DNA from: Brugia malayi
Taxonomy: Eukaryota; Nematoda; Chromadorea; Rhabditida; Onchocercidae
Assembly: GCF_000002995.4 (NCBI RefSeq)
Contig: NW_025062479.1
Coordinates: 712,001 to 776,000 of the forward strand
Length of the DNA stretch: 64,000 bases
Direction of reading: 5' to 3'
The notes beneath the pieces were generated by a model, which was not told where the DNA came from, searched no databases, and worked only from the letters and a program-made list of their open reading frames with translations. Both the position numbers and the translations under genes were made by a program. How positions within the stretch are numbered: the stretch's first letter is position 1; each line of letters begins with the position of its first letter. Below are positions 41,269 to 54,529 of this stretch, one piece after another.

Positions 41269-43285
41269 TTATTCGCTAGTTGGAAGCTTTGTTCGATCAA
41301 CATCAGCGAAGTATGAATCGATCAGGAGCTGTTTTGCAGAAATTCGTTTCTCCGGCTCGTAAGTAAGCATTTTCTGCAAAAATATGCCGAAATGAAATGA
41401 AATAAAGAGTGCCCTAGAATCGCAGTGATAGAATAAGGTTAAAAAAGTTTCGTTTGATTTAAAATTTTTAGTCGAAAGATTCTCAACCTGCACGATCATA
41501 ATGCCACTAATATCCATAAAGTGATCAAGAATTTCATGAAGATGGTTATTCTTCCACTTAGGGAATGTTTCTGAACAATTGGGCACATTTGTAAGAACAC
41601 GCAATGTTTCATCACATGGAGTCGATAGCACACTGAAAGTGCAATTATAAAAAACCGTGCGATAAATGCAAAGAAAAAGAACATAATTAATAGACATGAA
41701 GTAAACCTGAAAATGCGAAAAATCTGATCAATGTTTGAATCACCCGGAGCAAACAGTGCTTTCTTCAGAGCCATTTCAGCAGCAATGCAGCCAATGCTCC
41801 ACATGTCTACTGCCGAAGTATAACAAGTAGAACCAAATAGTAATTCCGGAGCCTTATAATACTGAGTATGAGCCTGCAAACAATATTCAAACATTTAATT
41901 TTGTGCGTAAGCACGAGTTTCCAGCTCTATTTTTGGAAACAAGAAAATGAAAAAAAAAAAAACCTTCTGCGTATAGCATATCTCTGGCGTGTTAACTGCT
42001 TCATAAAAATGGAATTCAGAAAGCTTAAGAAAACCCTTATCGTCAACAAGTAAATTCTCAGGTTTTAAATCACGATGAAGAATATTTCTTTGATGACAGT
42101 AGGAAACAGCTTGCAGAATCTGGTACAAATACGACTTCTGCTGCAATTAAACTTACAATTTCTCATGAGTTGGAGTTCCAACACTAAATAAATAAATTAA
42201 AATGAATTTCAATCACATATAAATATTTTTCTCTTGCATTTGAAAGAGTTAACAAGCTGCATTTTCACGGAGACGACGAAAGAACCAATAGGGGAAGAAT
42301 CGTACTGACCTTGGCTTTATCCATCAATTTATTATTGGGAATTTTGCTGATGTAAGTCTTCAGATTCATGCTGATAAATTCAAATATCAGGTACAGTTGA
42401 CTGTTGCTTATTATTGCGTCTTCAAGGCTATAATTACTTCGTGAACAATTACCGTGAAGTGAAGTAATTAGAGCTATAATGATATATCTGCACTAGTAAG
42501 CCGCACATATTCATCAAATCTCAGATTGAAGTCGAGAACTTCTCACTTTAAATATTTGATGGACAAAAATATCTAGCGCTGCAATTTTTAACTGCAGTTT
42601 CGGAATTTGTGTAACCAAAAATAATGTGCAAGAATAGATTTTTAAGTAAAATCCAAATTCTTTGGCTGCGTATATGGTGACACATGAGCCTCCTAAAATC
42701 TTTGCTACCGAGTTTCGTTTCCAACACTTGTTCATTAATTCCATCTGATATTATTCGACCAAAATTCAAAATTTATTTTTTGTTAAAAAGAACAAATGTC
42801 TTGCGCAAAACTACGATATGCAGCCGCTACTAATTTTATGGTACTACAAGACTCTTCTTGGAATTTCTCAAATGTTATTAGTCAGTACACTGCAACTAAA
42901 AAAAGGGCTTTTTTTTTTTAAAAAAAAAAACATACGAAATAATGTTTGGATGCCGCAGTAATTTAAGTAGCGTGATTTCCTGTACTAATGTAGCTGGTAC
43001 ACCGTTCTCAAATGCTGAATTCATGTAAATTTTTTTGATTAATACCATATTTCCTGCACGTTCATCGACAGTTTTGTAGACGCTACCATACACTCCTAAA
43101 CATGTTTAGGAATAAAGAAACTATTTTCAAAAATTTGGATCACTATAGCTTTCAAAATTTTAATTTTTTAAGTTTAAAAATTACAAACTCCTTTAATGTC
43201 AGAAACTAAACTTCAATATACCTTCACCAATCTTGCTAACTCCAATGTAACAAGCCTTCGAAACATTCGGTGGAATAGCAGTCAT
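41269..43285 (-). CDS. CDK1/2-like protein with a DFG-to-EFH substitution, probable pseudokinase
   Basis: Seven exons (reading order): 43285-43222, 43095-42936, 42427-42310, 42140-41964, 41873-41707, 41632-41488, 41373-41269, giving 311 residues, the usual CDK length. Gly-rich loop GEGVYGSV (20-27): the inhibitory-site Thr is Val23, Tyr24 is kept. Lys42 (VLIKKI) matches the ATP-binding Lys. PSTAIRE is PATLVQE with the Glu kept. HRDLKPEN (136-143) keeps the catalytic Asp138 and Asn143. The metal-binding DFG reads EFH (156-158) within LKLSEFHF. The T-loop aligns without gaps; Thr176 ([10 protein letters not shown]) sits at the activating-phosphorylation site. C-lobe motifs [25 protein letters not shown] and EPEKRIS are CDK-typical. 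All introns are GT-AG and the frame is open, so it is not an obvious pseudogene. It may bind a cyclin or CKS-like partner without efficient catalysis; that is inference. Confidence 0.87.
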
Positions 43286-43287
43286 AT

Positions 43288-43297
43288 CTAAAAACTA
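43288..43297 (-). promoter_or_regulatory. Candidate spliced-leader acceptor of the CDK-like gene
   Basis: On the coding strand TTTAGTTTTTAG ends two bases before the start codon (43285). No upstream coding exon is seen. Confidence 0.5.
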
Positions 43298-44680
43298 AAA
43301 TCAGCAACAGAAGCAATTAAAATTTTTTCAAGCAAAATGAAGCAACATAAATTAGTCCCTAAGCGTATCTTTTTCAGATTCAGAATTTATTATACGTTTG
43401 TTAAAAGCTTATCCAATAATCTTTTATTTGCAATGCTATGCAGAAAAGATTAACCTAAAGAAGCCAGTTTAACAAATTAAGCAAAACTTTAATATCTAAG
43501 CAGTCTAAATGATACAAATTCAAGATTAAGATAACTGCTCTTGTATATCCTCCCTAACTTATGCAATATTACAAATGCTAAACAAACGAAATTAAAGAAA
43601 CATTACTTTTACAAATAAGTCGGATAAATGTTCATCGATAAAAACCTATCCCAAAGATCAAATTAGAAATGCCTATCAATTCATTCTTCTAACTGCTTCA
43701 TTTCGTCATGCCTGTGATTGAACTTAATGTTTCAAGATTTTCAACAATGCTCTAACTACCACGTCAGTCCATTATATGAATGGTCCAGTCCTCAATGTAT
43801 CTATTCTCTTCAACAATGACCATGATACGATATCTAGGATAATCTCAATTATCCAATACTTCCATCAAATCTACTTTAGAACGATTATCCAAGCCTGACA
43901 CTAAAGCTATCACTTCTGAGCTTTTGCATCATGTGAAGAACCAGTACACAACCAATCGATACCAGCTTAACCTTAAAAACGAGTCGCAAGCATGGCTGAC
44001 TATTACTATGATACAATTGCTTATCAATGCATGACCGTTTTACTAAAGAAGAAAAAAGTGAAAGGATTTCCAACTCTGAAATACTTTACAAGAAAGTATA
44101 TTAATGCTTCCTCATTATAGTTCATCTCATCTAAATTACTATTTATCGTGCAAATATACTTAAAACCCTAATTTTAGGTTTACTAGTTTATCACAACTAC
44201 AAACCAATTCTTCAGCTTGTTGTAAAATATCAAATCAGTCGTCAATATCAAGTCAACAATTCATTTTATATGATACCATTCATGTCATGTCATGCACCAG
44301 CATTTTCAGATCGATAAGTGATAATTAATTTAAAAAAAAAAAAAAGAAAATTCCCTACTGATGTAACTTTGCTTTATTTAATGATTTAATAAAACTATCG
44401 AAAATAAAATATGCACTGTATGAAGAGAGATGAGGTAATATGTGTGACACCTAAAAGACAACAACCAAAGAGGTACCACACCTTTCCTGGCAAACAATCT
44501 ACCAGAGGGACATTAGCTAAGCAATGACAGCAATAAACAAATCTAGCATTCAGCAGCATTACATATTGTGCAACTGACTGATTGTAAGGGTATTTTAGCC
44601 TCGGCTACAGTATGACTGACATTCCTCATAGAGAGGGTCGCCTTGTACCGTATACAGACACATTCTGAATGGATGCCAGA

Positions 44681-44750
44681 TGGAGAGAGAGACGGAGAAA
44701 GGATGAGAGACAGAGGAGAGCAGACGGGAAAAGAGAGGAAGAGGCAAAAA
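44681..44750 (+). repeat. Purine-rich GA tract
   Basis: About 70 bases of nearly pure G/A (GGAGAGAGAGACGGAGAAAGG and similar), unlike the surrounding A+T-rich DNA. Confidence 0.7.
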
Positions 44751-45840
44751 AGCTACGTACGTGACATTTGATAAAAATGGAACAATTACTCAGTTCAAAT
44801 TATAATGGCGGGAAAAGAGGTACAACGGATGATGAAATATGGCTGAAGAGAGACAGACTATTTCTCACATCTGTCTTAGCAAGGTTAGATGAGGGGTGAT
44901 ACGTCCGTGTCTTTGTTCTCCTGTTGCTACGTGTAGATTGCTCGTTGGAATTAATGCGATAGGACATTGTAATTGTGTCCTCGTCGTCGTGTCGTCGACG
45001 TTGAATAGGCGTAGACGTGAAAATGCGACCACACCTTTAATTGTTGGTGAAGTAAAGGCACTAGGACGATTACGTAAATGCTTAATGATTATGAGTTATG
45101 GAGAAAGTATAAATATGAGTGAATTTAGAATGTTATCATTTACAGTGTTTTGAATTTATTGGAAGCAGTTCCGATTTGCAATTCGGCATGCTGCGAATAC
45201 GACTACGTGTAGGAGGGGTGTGTTTTTATTATTTTTTTTAAATTTCGAAAAGTGAAAAGTGAAATTTGGTGATGGCTGGAGTAAAATCTTGGATGAAGTC
45301 GGGAATGAAGTTGCTCATAGAATTTAGCACAAAGTTGCAAACAAACAAAAACTGAAGCACAATCCTTCGTGAAATCATTTGGACAAGAACTTGAACAGTG
45401 GAGAATTATGGAAGAGTATTAGATAAAACTGGGACATATATTATAAATATTTTATATATTTTGGACATAATTTCGGATAAAATCTCAGAAAAAACGTTGG
45501 ACAACCTGACAGAGCTTCCTCCTCCAAATTTACCTATCTAATAAGTTGAAATTTTCATCCACTGATTTATACCTTTATTAGGCTCACTAGTTTCTTGTTT
45601 ACTGACTTTCCATAAAATCAATGATATCGGTTAGGTGACAGCTTTCTCTGTTCATAATGGTTTGAAGAAATCCTTTAAAAAATTCTATGAATCTAAAAGA
45701 CTGAGATACCTCTCTCAATCGATATAATAAATGAATTTATCAGAACAATAATATCATTCAACATAGCAAGGTTTTGTTCTGAATTCGGCACTTCCAGAAG
45801 AGCCTAATTGTGTCCACCATCAATCTATTTTATTCATCTT

Positions 45841-46085
45841 TTGATTCTCTTATCCAATCTTCGTCAACTAACAGATTTTTCTTGGCTTGCATAGGGCATG
45901 CGTTCCAGAAATGGATATGAGGATAAATTGGCAATCCAAATCTTCATTAATGGATTAAATCCAAAGCTTCAAATACTGTTTTAGTGTCGTTTTAGACTTC
46001 CGATATGTCCTTCAGCCAAGAAAAAGTAATCTAAATGTTAGCTGCAGCATTACACAGTCCAGCTGAAAACGTTGGTTATATGAAA
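45841..46085 (+). pseudogene. Possible decayed retrotransposon gag-like fragment
   Basis: In one frame from 45841 the conceptual translation has a loose resemblance to gag proteins of LTR elements, including DKLAIQIFINGLNPKL, but it is interrupted by a stop near 45890, another near 45981, and needs a frame change to continue. No reverse transcriptase, integrase or terminal repeats are visible nearby. The call rests on a short motif only and could be chance. Confidence 0.25.
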
Positions 46086-46865
46086 TAGATTTTAACTATC
46101 AGATTCGTAGGTTTTTCCGAAAATTGCCCGCTGATAGGAGGATCTAGTCCAAAGAATGCTAAACTAATTCATTCCCCTGCTTAGTTAGCATATCCATTTA
46201 TGAGCAGTTTTGACGCAATCTACATAGTACCATAAATCAACATTACAGTTAGTTACTCTGTGGTACCTAGCAGTACTTGGGAAGTGTCATTATCCATCTA
46301 TCCATTCCATACTTAAGCTTCAGATATTGCAAGAAATGTAATGGTTTGATTCCTTAACACTCACATTCTTCATTCTTCCATCCATTTCTTTGAAAGCAAT
46401 TCTAAATCTGGTATTCTGCGTTTTCCCTTGGCTTTTCATATGAACAGCTATAACTGCAAGCGATTTACTGCTCACGTATGTTAGCTGGTTGCTGGGCCGA
46501 ACCGTATATTACTTTGTCTGGCAACTTGAAAACCAGTTGAAGGATTGAAAACTAAAAAGCATATAGCCGGAAATATCTACTGCTTCGTAATTCTTATCAT
46601 CTTATTTTATCATATTCTCTGTTCATATTTGTTTCTCATCATCCCAGGATACTTTGCGGCTCTTATTTTCTTTCAAGTGTTATTCAATCATATTCCGTTG
46701 TTTCTATGATTTTTCTGCCACCAAAACGATGAGCTGATGGAGTAACATAAATTCCACGTATGTATTAATAATCTGTGAATGACATGTCTGGAAGAAGAAA
46801 CTGCTGATTTGGGACTTTCTATATTCCTATATTTTGATGACTGTAATTCGTTAAAGTTGAATTAT

Positions 46866-46880
46866 TGATTGATCATAGGC
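46866..46880 (+). promoter_or_regulatory. Possible spliced-leader acceptor of the KDM3-like gene
   Basis: GATTGATCATAG ends nine to ten bases before the start codon at 46888. It is a weaker acceptor than at the other genes, and a 5' untranslated exon cannot be excluded. Confidence 0.3.
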
Positions 46881-46887
46881 TCGAACA

Positions 46888-49800
46888 ATGGCTGCTGTTG
46901 GTAAGCGTCATGCTGAACATCTAACAACGTACGTTTTTTGGATTTTTTCCCTTACTCTTGTAGGAATTTGCTGTTCAGAAATTGAGAAGACTATATAGAC
47001 TTAGTTTTCTGAAATTTTCGTAGTCCTAGCATGAAATTTATTTAATGAACGCCAGTGTCCAGAGTTTTCACTGACGGTTGCCGAAAACCGTCGCTTATTT
47101 TCATTATTTTCCAGGAATTCTGAGGAAAATGATGCATCGCCAGGAGGAGGAGCAAGTGATAAATTGAGTAAGCCATAGCTTTTATATGGTGCTTCTAGTT
47201 GGTGTTCTACCTAGTCGTATCAAAGTGACTAAATTTACATAATGTTGGTATAGTTCATCTCTTAGTAATGACATATGTCCTCTTTATGTTCAGCATTGCT
47301 AGAGGTCTCATGAAAACGAATTTCCATATCGAAATAATGTTCTCCCTTTCATAAGCCAGTTTTCATGTTCTTAGACCTTGTCAAGTTCAGCCGAGTTAAA
47401 TAGCGTGTTGACCTTAGAAGATTATCAGTTTTCAGTTCAAAAATTTTAGGTATACAATCAGATGCGGCCTTACCGCGCAAGCGACCAAGAACTTCTGCAA
47501 AGCATGCTGTAATCGATTCGTCTAATGTTGAAACGGGTTGCGGAGATGATGGTGCAACTCAATTCATAGGCAGTCAAGGCGACATATACGAGGAAGTCAT
47601 TACAGAACGTGTTATAGTGCCACAGAGTTAGCTTTTTTTTTCTATCCGCTTAGCATTGCCTCTTTATGTTATTTTAGTTTTAATCTTCTAGAATTGCAAT
47701 AACAACAACAAAATGCTTGTGGACAAGATAGCTGATGAAGTTGGGATGGGTGGAAGAAGTTGAAGTCAACGTAGAAGTTGTCATTCAGTTAGTGCAGAAT
47801 TTATTGATGAGCTTGTTTATAAGCTAATTTACTGATAAGCTTGTTTAGGATCGTGTCGTGGTGATCAGGATTTGAAAGAAAAAACTCCTATGAGAAACAT
47901 TTCAAGTGAACATTTAACCAGTCCTGGAGATAACTTGTTTTCTTTTATTTTTATTTTCTACTTGTATATTGTTTTTCTGTTTTCTTGAACAAATTGCTTT
48001 CAGAAATTGGGAATTTTTGCACATGTATCATTGTTGTATTTCAGATGAAAATACGAAGAGCGAAACTGTAACATCTGATCGCTATAACGAACCGAAGAAA
48101 TATAAATATTTCCGAAAATTGGTGGAAACATCCTGTGACCTGGCGAACTGGCGTTTGCAGGTGTTGGGGAATGCTTCGTGCATACTTGTAGCAAATAATT
48201 TTCTGATGGAATCCTAGTCCTGAAGCAAAAGGATATTATGTCATTTTCTACTATATTATTCTTAGAAAGGATTTGTGTATTGGGATAACTGGGATAACAG
48301 CGGACTTTAAATTTTGTTGACCTACATAAAAATTTTTGGAATCGAAAAAAAAAATTTTCCAAAAAAAAATATGACAATTAATAAGCATCTTTTAGGAAAG
48401 ACCGTGTGTAAATTCGTTGTATGACCCTTGCATAATTTGTGCTGCTGCGCCGAATAAAAAGAAAGCCATGGATTGTCGTTTCTACAACCGCATGTTGTAG
48501 GTTTCTTATGTCGATTTATAAAATACATAGGTCCTCTATATATGAAATATATATGGCTCTTTTCTTCCTTATTAGTTACTTAGTTACTATTGCATCTTGC
48601 ATACAGAATTTGAATGAAGAAAGATACTACACACTAATTATTTAATATTGAAAAACTTTCTGCATGTAAATATTCCTTTTAAAATAGCGAAACTTTTTAA
48701 CATTATTTTTAGACGCAATCGTGATGACCCCAAATTATGTCGCCACCTTGTGATTAACGATATCGAGAAAATCAAGTCATTATTTTTGCTGGAAATGGAC
48801 GTTCCAACAGAGCAATTTATCGATAAAACTGGTTTGATTATTTTATGTTGTAACTCTCCAAAATACAGACGAGATGTAAGCCTTTTCGGCAGTATATGAT
48901 TTCATTGTTTTTTGGTTTTTTTATTCTTGTGGATTAATGAAAGGAAGAAGGAAAATTTCTGTAGGCAAGCCAAAGGAAAAGGCAGAAGCGTCTCAAATGG
49001 CTGCGTACGTTCTACAGTGCGTATATTCAAGTTACGAGAAAGTGGTAATTCGTGAACAAGAAGCCATATCGGACTTTCGTGGTAAGTTTACTTTTTTTTT
49101 TTTTTAATGTTTTTTATAATTGAGTTGAAGCATAATGAATAATGATTCTCATCTACAGGACTGATTTTCAAAATAACACATGTAGAATTTAGTTATCACA
49201 TTTCACATATTTTGTCATAATTCGAACTTATTTAAAAGGGATGGAAGTACTGTTGGTCATGAATCTAATGAATTTCGTTTATGCATTTATGGGTTTTTGA
49301 GGTAGAACATGAGAGATTTTAGCAAATTATTTTAGCTGCATACCGAATTTAAATGAGAAAAAAAAGTAGGACTCAGGTTCTTTATTTGATTTTGAAAAGC
49401 TTTTTGTATACAAAATATACTTTTTGGGAAGGCTTGAAAATGTCAGCATGGCACAGGATGTCTCTTGAAGCTTTTGAGAATAGGCACCACAGTGCTTCGG
49501 CATTACTAGGTCTCAAATAATGGTTGCTACTATGAAATCTGCAGATTACATTTCACTGATAGTGTTGAGCTATTTTTTCATTATGATATTTCATTGTAGA
49601 GGAAGATGCATTCTACAATCATACGTTTGGTGAGAAGCAAATATGTGACGCGTGTCGTTTTGCTATCCTAAATGCTCATTTTTGCTGTGAAATTTGTGGG
49701 TCAGAATTGTGCACAGCGTGTTATAAAAAACTGGACGGAAAAGGTATGACCAGTATTATTTATTGTGTTTTGTTCTATTTCTTATAAGAATTTGGCGCAA

Positions 49801-52800
49801 CAGAGTTGCAACTTTTCATAGTAAGGGAAGCTCATACAGATTTTTTCTAAACGCGTGGTGAGACATTCTCTAAACTTATATATGCATGTCTAATTATTTG
49901 TCTTTTTGGTACGTTTCTTTAAGCAAAGTTTAATAAGTCAAGTTTACTAAAATCCGTTTATTGTTAATGTGATTGCCAATATTATAGTGTTAGACTAATT
50001 GATTTTTGCAAAGTTTTCGGCGTCAAGCATGAACTTAATATGAGTTGTTAAATCGTAGACTGTGTGTTGTGGTTTTGTGTAATGGTTTTGCTGTCATATC
50101 ATTTTAATTTGACGATTTAGCTGATCTGGCTCAGCACTGGTAGTACTGAAATATTCAATATATATGATATGAAAAAAAAAAAAAGTGAAAGATATATTAA
50201 TCAGTAAAAAGTGAGTTAACAAATGATAAACATAGAGAAAATAGGTTAATGCAAGGAATGTGATGCAAATATTTCAAATATTGCGTGCTGAAAAACTGAG
50301 GCAGCTCAACCCTAAATTCAGTTGCTTCATGTTGAGAGGTTGCATGCAATTTTTGCGAGAGCGATTAACAGATCGGTTAAAAGTAGATTGTACGACTTTC
50401 TCTTTCTGGCACTAATGATTGGCAATACGACACTGAATTCTTTGTGTGTGTCATTCTATTCAATTTTTCAAGCTCGCTATTTAATTTGTCGAACATCTCC
50501 CCGGCGAGAAGAAAAATTCGTTTTGATATAGATAGATTGTTGGGACTTAATTTTAGCGAAGAATTACACAAGATATATGCGAAGAATTTGCTACTCATAG
50601 TTTTTAGCGCAACAAAATAGCCTACCTAATCTTATTGTACAGCGGATATCGAGATGTTACCTGTTACACATTTGTTATCCATGTTTTCTATGTATTATGC
50701 AGAGAAATACGACAGTAAGCGGAAGAAACACGAATCTCTAATAAAAAGCATTTAAGGAAAACCTGCTTAAGTCCGCATCGTTGATTATCGAACGAGTGGC
50801 GAATTTTATGAATGAGTTAAAAAAAACTTTAAATGACTTCTTGAAAGATAAATTTGAGATTTCCATGGGCACTTCTTGAAATCTATATTGTTAATTTTGT
50901 CAAGCGATCGAAATTTGATAAATTCTAGAAGCGTAAATGCTTATTGGGAATGATAAGAAAAATAAGGAGAAGTCAGCTCATCACGGATCAAAGCTTGAAT
51001 AAGTTTAAATGGAAATACAAGCAGTTAATAAGGCAAAAGGAAGACTTCCCGATATGCCTGAGACAAATATTACCAAAAGATGCAAGAAAGGGATGATAAC
51101 TTTAAGAAAATTACATAGTGCCCGAGGAATTATTCTGCATCCTCATTCGTGAAATGCAGATGGTTTTGAGTTTCATAAGAACTAAAGGAAAAAGCTATAT
51201 AGGTCATCGGAAATAGAGAAAGATGGATTAGTGCAGTTGATTGGTATATGAAGAGGAATGTAAATAAGGATTTTTAATTGGTAGGGAGTTTCAGATACAT
51301 TCACAATTTAATAAACTCAGTCTTTTTTTTTCGTCCTTTCTCTGCCTTTTCATTCTCCACTGGATTTCATTTCGTCATTCTCGAGCTTATTAGCTGACTT
51401 TAAATTTGAAAACATATTAAAGGAAGGTGTTTTCAGATTCTTACCCTCCGATTTGGTTAGAGTCACTTCCTTGTACAAATGGTCGCGTTCACAGTTCTTC
51501 TATGTTTCACTTGGGATCTTTTTTGCCTTCATTTGGTATCATTTTTTTTTTTCTCGTCACTTCTCCAATAATTTCAGATAGAAATCTGATTAATAAAAAT
51601 ATGCGAAATTGATGGTAATTCAGCCAAATTTTTTAGCGGATATTTTGCAACAAATCTTTTTTTAAGTCTTTGCTTTATGTTTATAATTTACATATATTTT
51701 AAGACATTTTTCGTGATACACTTTACCAGTCGATGAAACAAATCGTACGATATGGTGTCAAGAGGGGTGGTGCTTTATGCAACGGTAATCACGGACGAGG
51801 CTGTAATGTGAAATTATTTCAGGAGGTTAGTGAGGAGCTCTTATTTTTGTGCAAATATTTTATTATTTGATTTGTTCCTTATGTATTTCGTACATTGCAA
51901 AAGATCATTATTACTGCTGTTTATGTCTTTGATTTCTCAAATATAAAAGTACCTACTAACTTGCCATATGGTTTTTGGTTTCCTTTTCTCTTCAAATCAG
52001 ATTTCTTTATTAAGCTTGTATTGGACAGATTTTTTTCAAATTTACATTTTTATAGTGGTAAGTTATTTCAGCTGTGGTGACTTGTGCAAGTATTAGTTAT
52101 AAATATTTATTCCGGTATTATTTCAGGAAAAATGCTATTGCCCTTGCTTTTCCCCTCTCTCAAAATTTCCGATCGAGAAAGTTTGTGTTATCGAAGATCA
52201 GGCAAGGGCTTTCCAGCATTTTTGCTATTATTTCTCTTCCATACACCTGAAGTTTTTTTTTTTTTTTTTCAAATCAATGTTACACTGTTTTTTTTTACTG
52301 AAGTATATGTTGGATTTATGGATTTCTTTCATGCATGTAATTGTAGTTTTCGTCGGATGCTTACGCCCGTTTTAAAGCTCATTTAGCTGCACACAATCCC
52401 ATTGTAGTCGAAAACGTAAATCGTCATCCCCGTTACCGTCGGTCATTGTGGACACAGGCAGCCTTCGAAAAAATTTTGGCTTGTTAGTTTTGCTTTCTTA
52501 TCTAGGAATTTCTTTAAACTTTCTATTATTGAAACATTTATATCATACATTTTGTCCCCAAATTTTAGAAAGCTTCATGCCAAATGTTTTGGGTGAATCA
52601 TGGTCCAGAAATTAGAAATGCAATGTTTAGGAAAAATTGTCCTTTCCCACATTTATTGGAATTCATTCATTGAGTTCCAAAATTCATTTTACTGCATGTC
52701 TTTCAAAAGGTTTGTAGGTGATCGGAATTTACGTGTTCTGGATAGTCGGAACTTTTCAACTGTGATGATTCGTGATAAACCGTGCTCACTGAGAATGTTC

Positions 52801-54529
52801 TGGTCGAAATTTGGATTAAAACGGGGCAATGATGACTGTTACATGAAGGTGAGACGACTGTTAAGAGTTTAGTATTTAAACTACCAAAGAAACTTTCAAA
52901 CTTAGTGATGGTCCTCAGTTTTTATATCATGTTATTTGATTCATCTTTCTGGAATGTGCATTCTTGCTATTTTAAACAGTTTTTTTTTTTTTTTTTCAGA
53001 TAAAAGACTTTCCGGAGTCGAAATTATTTTCTAGTATTGCTCCTGAACAGTATGTAAATTTGTATGAAATCATGCCTTTTCTGGATTACACACATATTGA
53101 TCGCAAGGAAAGTGGCCGTGGCAGATTGAATTTGTTGAATTTATTCAACAATAGATGTGAGCAACTAGATCCAGGACCAAAAGTTTATGTTTGCTTCGGT
53201 AAGCTTTAACCCTCTTTGAAGCATGTTTTTCTTGTATGCGTTATAAATTTCCAGATATTTGCGATCTTCTTCATCATTACCAAAGTGGTACTTTAATCTC
53301 CTTATCAAAAATTATATGGCTTTTAGGATTATATAACGCTCCACATTTGGCTTCCACTCCATTGCATCTTGATGTATCTGATGCAGTAAATTTTTTGCCG
53401 TTTGTTAAAGCGCCGGATGAAATGTCAAGAGAAGAAGTGAGAGATGGCAAGTTTTTTGTTTTTTGAATACTGATAAGTTAGTTAGCATTACTGATCATTT
53501 GCAACTTCCTATTGATATCAATTTTCATAATATAAAATAATCTGAAAGTTAGATTATTTTAGCTGTTGAGCGACGGTTAGATGTAGAGGGTATCCGTGGA
53601 TTTCACAAGGAGCGTGCTCTTCGTGAACCGGAAAAAGCTGGTGCTATTTGGAAAATATTTCATCCCAGTGATAATGCGAAAATCCGTGCTGCCATTATGG
53701 AATGGAAAGAAGTGAAAGTGCGGTTACATCGATTTAAATTTGAATACAGTCCAAGGTGAAATTCACATGCTGATAGAAAAATGTCACGTAAATTCTGTTT
53801 AGGGGGAAGAATGGAGTGGTGATGTTATTCACAACCAAGACGTTGTGGTGACACGTGAAATGATGGATTTTTTCGAAGAAAGAGGTTTGTTTCAATTTTT
53901 AGTCATCAGTTTTGTAATTCTATTTTTTGAATCTATTTAAAATAAGACACGCTTTTTGTTTAATCCATGTCTATTAACGGTATCGAAACTTTGCTGCAGG
54001 GATTGAATGCCGTATGTTTGTGCAGAATGAAGGCGACGTTGTATTTATACCATCCGGAGCAGCCCATCAAGTTCAGAATATCAATTCATGCGTTAAAGTA
54101 GGTTTTTGAGTTATTGTCTTGTTTTTGGTGATGTCACGCTAGATTTAAATCAAAAAAAAAAAATGTTGAAAATAATGATTTTTAAAGATTGCTGAGGACT
54201 TTGTTGCTGCAGAAGGCATTGCTTATACAGTAGCAGTTACTAATGAGTTGCGATTTTTGCGAACTAAAGATGATCTTGTGCAGGTAGATGACTTTGTTTT
54301 TTCATTTATTCCTTTATTTGTCTGAACATTTACGAGAACAATTTTTTAAGATTTTCGCAGCAAACTCATTAGGGAAAAACCCGCACACCTCATTATCTTC
54401 AAATAGACCAGTTTATAAAAATTCGAAGAATATCAGGTGGACAAACTGTTGCACTTCGCATGTGCTGCGGCAGCGGCTGTATTGCAAAACAGCGAACCTG
54501 GATTAGTAACATCGAGTCTTCCTCAGTAA
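46888..54529 (+). CDS. KDM3/JMJD1-type JmjC histone demethylase
   Basis: Nuclear Fe(II)/2-oxoglutarate-dependent demethylase; KDM3 family members remove H3K9me1/2. Exons: 46888-46928, 47115-47167, 47450-47626, 47849-47936, 48004-48160, 48396-48496, 48713-48831, 48965-49081, 49600-49743, 51704-51825, 52127-52180, 52347-52482, 52718-52848, 53000-53198, 53327-53446, 53563-53717, 53803-53884, 54000-54097, 54188-54283, 54437-54529; the sum encodes 760 residues. A basic nuclear signal (PRKRPRTSAK) is near residue 55. The KDM3 zinc region is CIICAAAP...DCRFYNRML and, from Cys300, ICDACRF...CCEICGSELCTACY. The JmjC domain has LHLDVSD (His560, Asp562) and AAHQVQN (His688), the full metal triad, plus SCVKIAEDF. 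It is shorter than vertebrate KDM3 proteins because the N-terminus and linkers are reduced. The donors at 52180 and 53717 are the least certain; the 53446 donor is GC. Confidence 0.88.

Larger units (their letters stand above)
43298..46865. other. Divergent intergenic region between the CDK-like and KDM3-like genes
   Basis: About 3.6 kb, promoter side of both flanking genes. The block 44430-45230 is visibly less A+T rich than its surroundings and holds a purine-rich tract and an 85-codon plus-strand open frame (44896-45153) with no recognisable domain. A possible decayed retroelement fragment is at 45841-46085. No other gene is supported. Confidence 0.5.

Noticed and set aside
44896..45153. 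85-codon plus-strand open frame
   Set aside because: No recognisable domain, signal peptide or splice signal. Kept only as part of the compositional-island observation.
48160..48713. Direct join of the two KDM3 exons using a shifted donor (CAGGT|GTTGGG)
   Set aside because: An intervening exon 48396-48496 fits both phases and supplies the conserved CIIC...CRFY zinc-binding segment.
51730..51784. Alternative KDM3 exon starting at CCAG|TCGATG and ending CAACG|GTAATC
   Set aside because: The longer exon 51704-51825 keeps frame on both sides and matches the KDM3 segment after the zinc finger; the shorter one forces the next exon out of its conserved frame.
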